From Cloeon dipterum (lineage: Eukaryota > Arthropoda > Insecta > Ephemeroptera > Baetidae), in contig NC_088788.1 of the NCBI RefSeq assembly GCF_949628265.1, positions 16,058,001 to 16,122,000 of the forward strand: a stretch of 64,000 bases of DNA, given 5' to 3'. A program made the position numbers and the translations under genes. Within the stretch, counting starts at the first letter, position 1. Each line of letters starts with the position of its first letter. Under the pieces are notes generated by a model that saw only the letters and a program-made list of their open reading frames with translations, had not been told where the DNA came from and did no database searches. Below are positions 61,058 to 64,000 of this stretch, in pieces.

Positions 61058-63160
61058 TGTGTAAATGTTAACTCTACGCCAATTTCAAGTGATTAAAATA
61101 AATTTTCAGAATTTTCAGAACAAAACCATATAAAAATTGTATTTTAATACACGTTTCAATTCCTGGAAATTTTAAACGACAATTTTTATGTCATGAGCAA
61201 TTCGCGGGGAATTTATTTCAAATTAAGATAGGACTTAATAGTTGTTTTAATTCGTGGATGGAACAATTTAAGCTCAGATCTGTGCACAGACATACGTGCA
61301 AAAGATTAATGTGCTGAGCTGAGCAATTAAATTGATAATCTTCAAATTACAGACGTAATTAGCAAAAAGTATTACAGTGCAACAATAGCATTCGCTTTGT
61401 CAGATTTGCCAGGATGTCTCGTTAATTAAAAAGCGCAGGAGCTCGGGGGGCAAAAACTCGTGGATCGAAATCCAAGAAACTACCAGCGGTCGCCGATTGT
61501 TTATACAATTAGCTGTAAACGCGATGTTTTGCGGCCTCATGAGGAGCTCCAAATTAATCACGCGCAGGGGCGGCTGTGAGAACCAACCTTCAAAGGTCGA
61601 ACTTGCGGAATTCCGCGCGATGCAGCAGACAAAGAGAGATAAAACGCGCTCGTCGGCAGTAAAGTTTGATTATGTTTTAGCTAAAACCCTGGCAATAAAA
61701 TAATAACGGTCGTCGACCTTCGGGAAAGGTCGGAAAATGTGTGAGAACGACGCGTTGAATGATTTGCGAAACGTGACAAGTGCAAACAGATTGAATGGCC
61801 GCTGATTAGGTGTCGGTCGGCTGGCCAAACTCGGCGAGTTTCGATATTGACCACAACAAGAGTGAGAGACACGACCAAAACGCGTGAGATTCGGACAATG
61901 TGCGCAAAATTGAGAAGCAGCGGGTGCCGACCGCACCATTTGCAATTTTATCGCGGGTCTATACCGGACAGACACTTTCCTCTGCAGACTAAAAAATCTC
62001 CGCCAACAGACCCTTAATATTCGGTTGAGGATATTTGAAACATCTCAATTGCTGCGGTCGCAATTTGGAATTTCAGGTGATGAATGGAGACCTAATTTAC
62101 AAATCATTTTTTTATCGCTTTTCAATAGAAAGGGAAGGGCTTTGGGGAGTTTGGGGTATAAATTAAATTGAACTAAAGGTGGGTCTGTACTCGGAAACTG
62201 TTAAATTTATCGATTTTATTTTTAACTTCCAATTTTCAGGAAATCGCGGCTAAAAAGTTTGTATGTTAAATCCAGATACCTTTAAAAAGGTTGAAAATAG
62301 TATACATAAAATAACAAAATAATTTTTTGGATTAACCTTTTTAGCCACTTCTAGTAGTTAAAGTGATTTTACGAAAAGCTTGTAAATTATAATTTTCTAA
62401 TTTTATATCATTGTAAGAATCAGAAGCAAATGTTTTTTTGCGTTGAGTTTGGCAAGTATTGTTTTTAAGAATATTTCAAGGGAAATTTCTTTAGCAAATC
62501 TGACGATGACTTAAAAAATTCTTGAGAAAGGTTTCTGACCAAGAAAATTTATCAATAATGCGAGACAAACCATTAAAATTTAACCCACTACTCTTTCTTA
62601 AAGTTAAAATCAATTTTGAAGCATTTAAACCCATAATAAATGGGATAATACTGACAGTAAAATCTCAAAAAATGTTTAAAACCGTCCAAACCGTGTAAAA
62701 TATCCAATTTTGTCAAAAGCTAATCCACAGCTGCAGTCATTGAAATCACTTATTTCTGCCGTTAAAATTTCCAGCAGCTGATGAAAATTTGAATTAATTT
62801 CTCGGTGCAGAGGCCAAGGTCGTAGATTAAAGAGCAATTACTCGCCTGATAATAGAGGAAGAATGCTAGAAATTTCCCACTTAGCGTTTACACGCGTCGC
62901 TCTTTCAGCGTTCACAGTTCACACGCTTATCCTGCTCTCGATTGTGCGCGCGTACACGTTTAATTTTCGCCTGGCGGCGGCGCAGAGGTTAATGGCTGAT
63001 AATTAATTGGCCAGCCATTCATTAGGGGAAAAGACAGTCGACTTTTCCGGTCGCTTTCCGAACGACATTCGGCCAAAGTTGGATTGCGAAATAGATACAA
63101 ACGAAGCCGTTGTTTGCGGCCTGCTGCTGCGTCATGCTTTAATTTGTTATTTTTTCCTCG

Positions 63161-63185
63161 CATCGTCATCATCATCATCATCATC
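63161..63185 (+). repeat. (TCA)n microsatellite
   Basis: About seven TCATCA-type trinucleotide units in a GC-richer patch. Confidence 0.85.
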
Positions 63186-64000
63186 TCGGCCGGCGCCACG
63201 GACAGAGAGAAACACGCAGTAATTTGACGCTTTGACAGATGCCAGACAACTCGAAAAATCATCGACATATGTGCTCACTCGACAAAGCGGTTAGAATTCG
63301 GAAAAAATAGGTGCGTTTGAAGTGTCCGCACCGAAATTTGCAATTTGCCCGATCAATGAGCCAACCTGGACACCACTTATGAGTACAGTAATGCAATTTG
63401 CCCAAAATTCAAAGCGGGTCCCGTTCGCATTTTACCTCCTTTTTCGCACAGACGCTCGAACAAAAGATTCTTCTCAGTAAAGGTCGCTTTTTCCTCGTTA
63501 ACAAGAGCAACCTTTTATGTTTGAGAGAGTGTACGTGTTCCGAAGGTAATTTGCTTCTTATTAACGCTATCTATCCCTAATTATTCCGGCATTCTGAATA
63601 CGTTTTTATCCTTCGACTTCTATTCTTGCTTTACAAATGATTTCTTTTCATTGGAAAAACTTTAGAAAAGACCAATTCCTTGAGGACACAAGGAGGAGGA
63701 CAAAGTTAAGCCAAGAATCTTTGTTACAAAATTGGCTAAGTATGCTGTTCATTTTTTCTCATCTATATAAAAAAAAACAAATGCCATTAAGTTGTCCTGG
63801 AAGTTATGTTACCAAAAAACAAAAATAAATAAATACAAGTGCTCATCTTGTTTAAAAAAAGAAATAAAAAAATCTGGAAAAAGTTAGGAATTAAAGTGGT
63901 AAAAGATGAACACGTAAGATTTTCAGAACAACTAGAAAGTTGCCTAAAAATAAGTTGATTATCTATTCACTTTAGGTTTATTTTATTTTTAAAAAGGATT

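Overview
The window is a piece of an insect nuclear genome. The evidence is four spliced protein-coding genes with GT-AG introns and AT-rich non-coding DNA. One gene is a Beaten-path (Beat) immunoglobulin protein, a family described from arthropods, and two are Plus-C odorant-binding proteins (OBPs), a class known only from insects. The species cannot be fixed from sequence alone. An early-branching insect such as a mayfly would fit, but that is a guess.

Layout. About 0.7-13.6 kb, + strand: the 3' half of a Beat gene, with four exons in view (second Ig domain plus a hydrophobic C-terminal tail). Its introns hold an antisense tRNA-Pro(AGG), two foldback elements and one copy of a dispersed repeat. 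13.6-17.1 kb: intergenic, with a long GA microsatellite and two more foldback elements. 17.2-21.2 kb, + strand: a secreted leucine-rich-repeat protein (617 aa) whose repeats alternate Cys and Asn at one position. 22.0-29.4 kb, + strand: two tandem 12-exon genes, each encoding a signal peptide, a long disordered Arg/Lys/Asn-rich and Tyr-rich region, a Ser/Thr-rich linker and a C-terminal Plus-C OBP domain with 12 cysteines. The second also carries a Gln/Gly/Asn repeat tract of about 150 residues. 29.47-30.95 kb, - strand: the last five exons of an Atg16 (autophagy) WD40 domain, convergent with the second OBP gene and only 90 bp from it stop to stop. 31-64 kb: 33 kb with no exon I can support. 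It holds dispersed repeats, a foldback element, microsatellites, a possible retroposed copy and GC-richer patches. It is either intergenic or a very long upstream intron of Atg16.

The best candidate for something undescribed is the tandem pair of chimeric OBPs. A secreted ligand-binding fold is attached to a large, charged, low-complexity, partly prion-like extension. Exon lengths and intron phases match across the OBP part of both genes, so they are real duplicates and not gene-prediction fusions. Apart from the OBP pair, the genes share no obvious pathway. All exon joins below were worked out by hand from splice signals, reading phase and comparison between paralogues.
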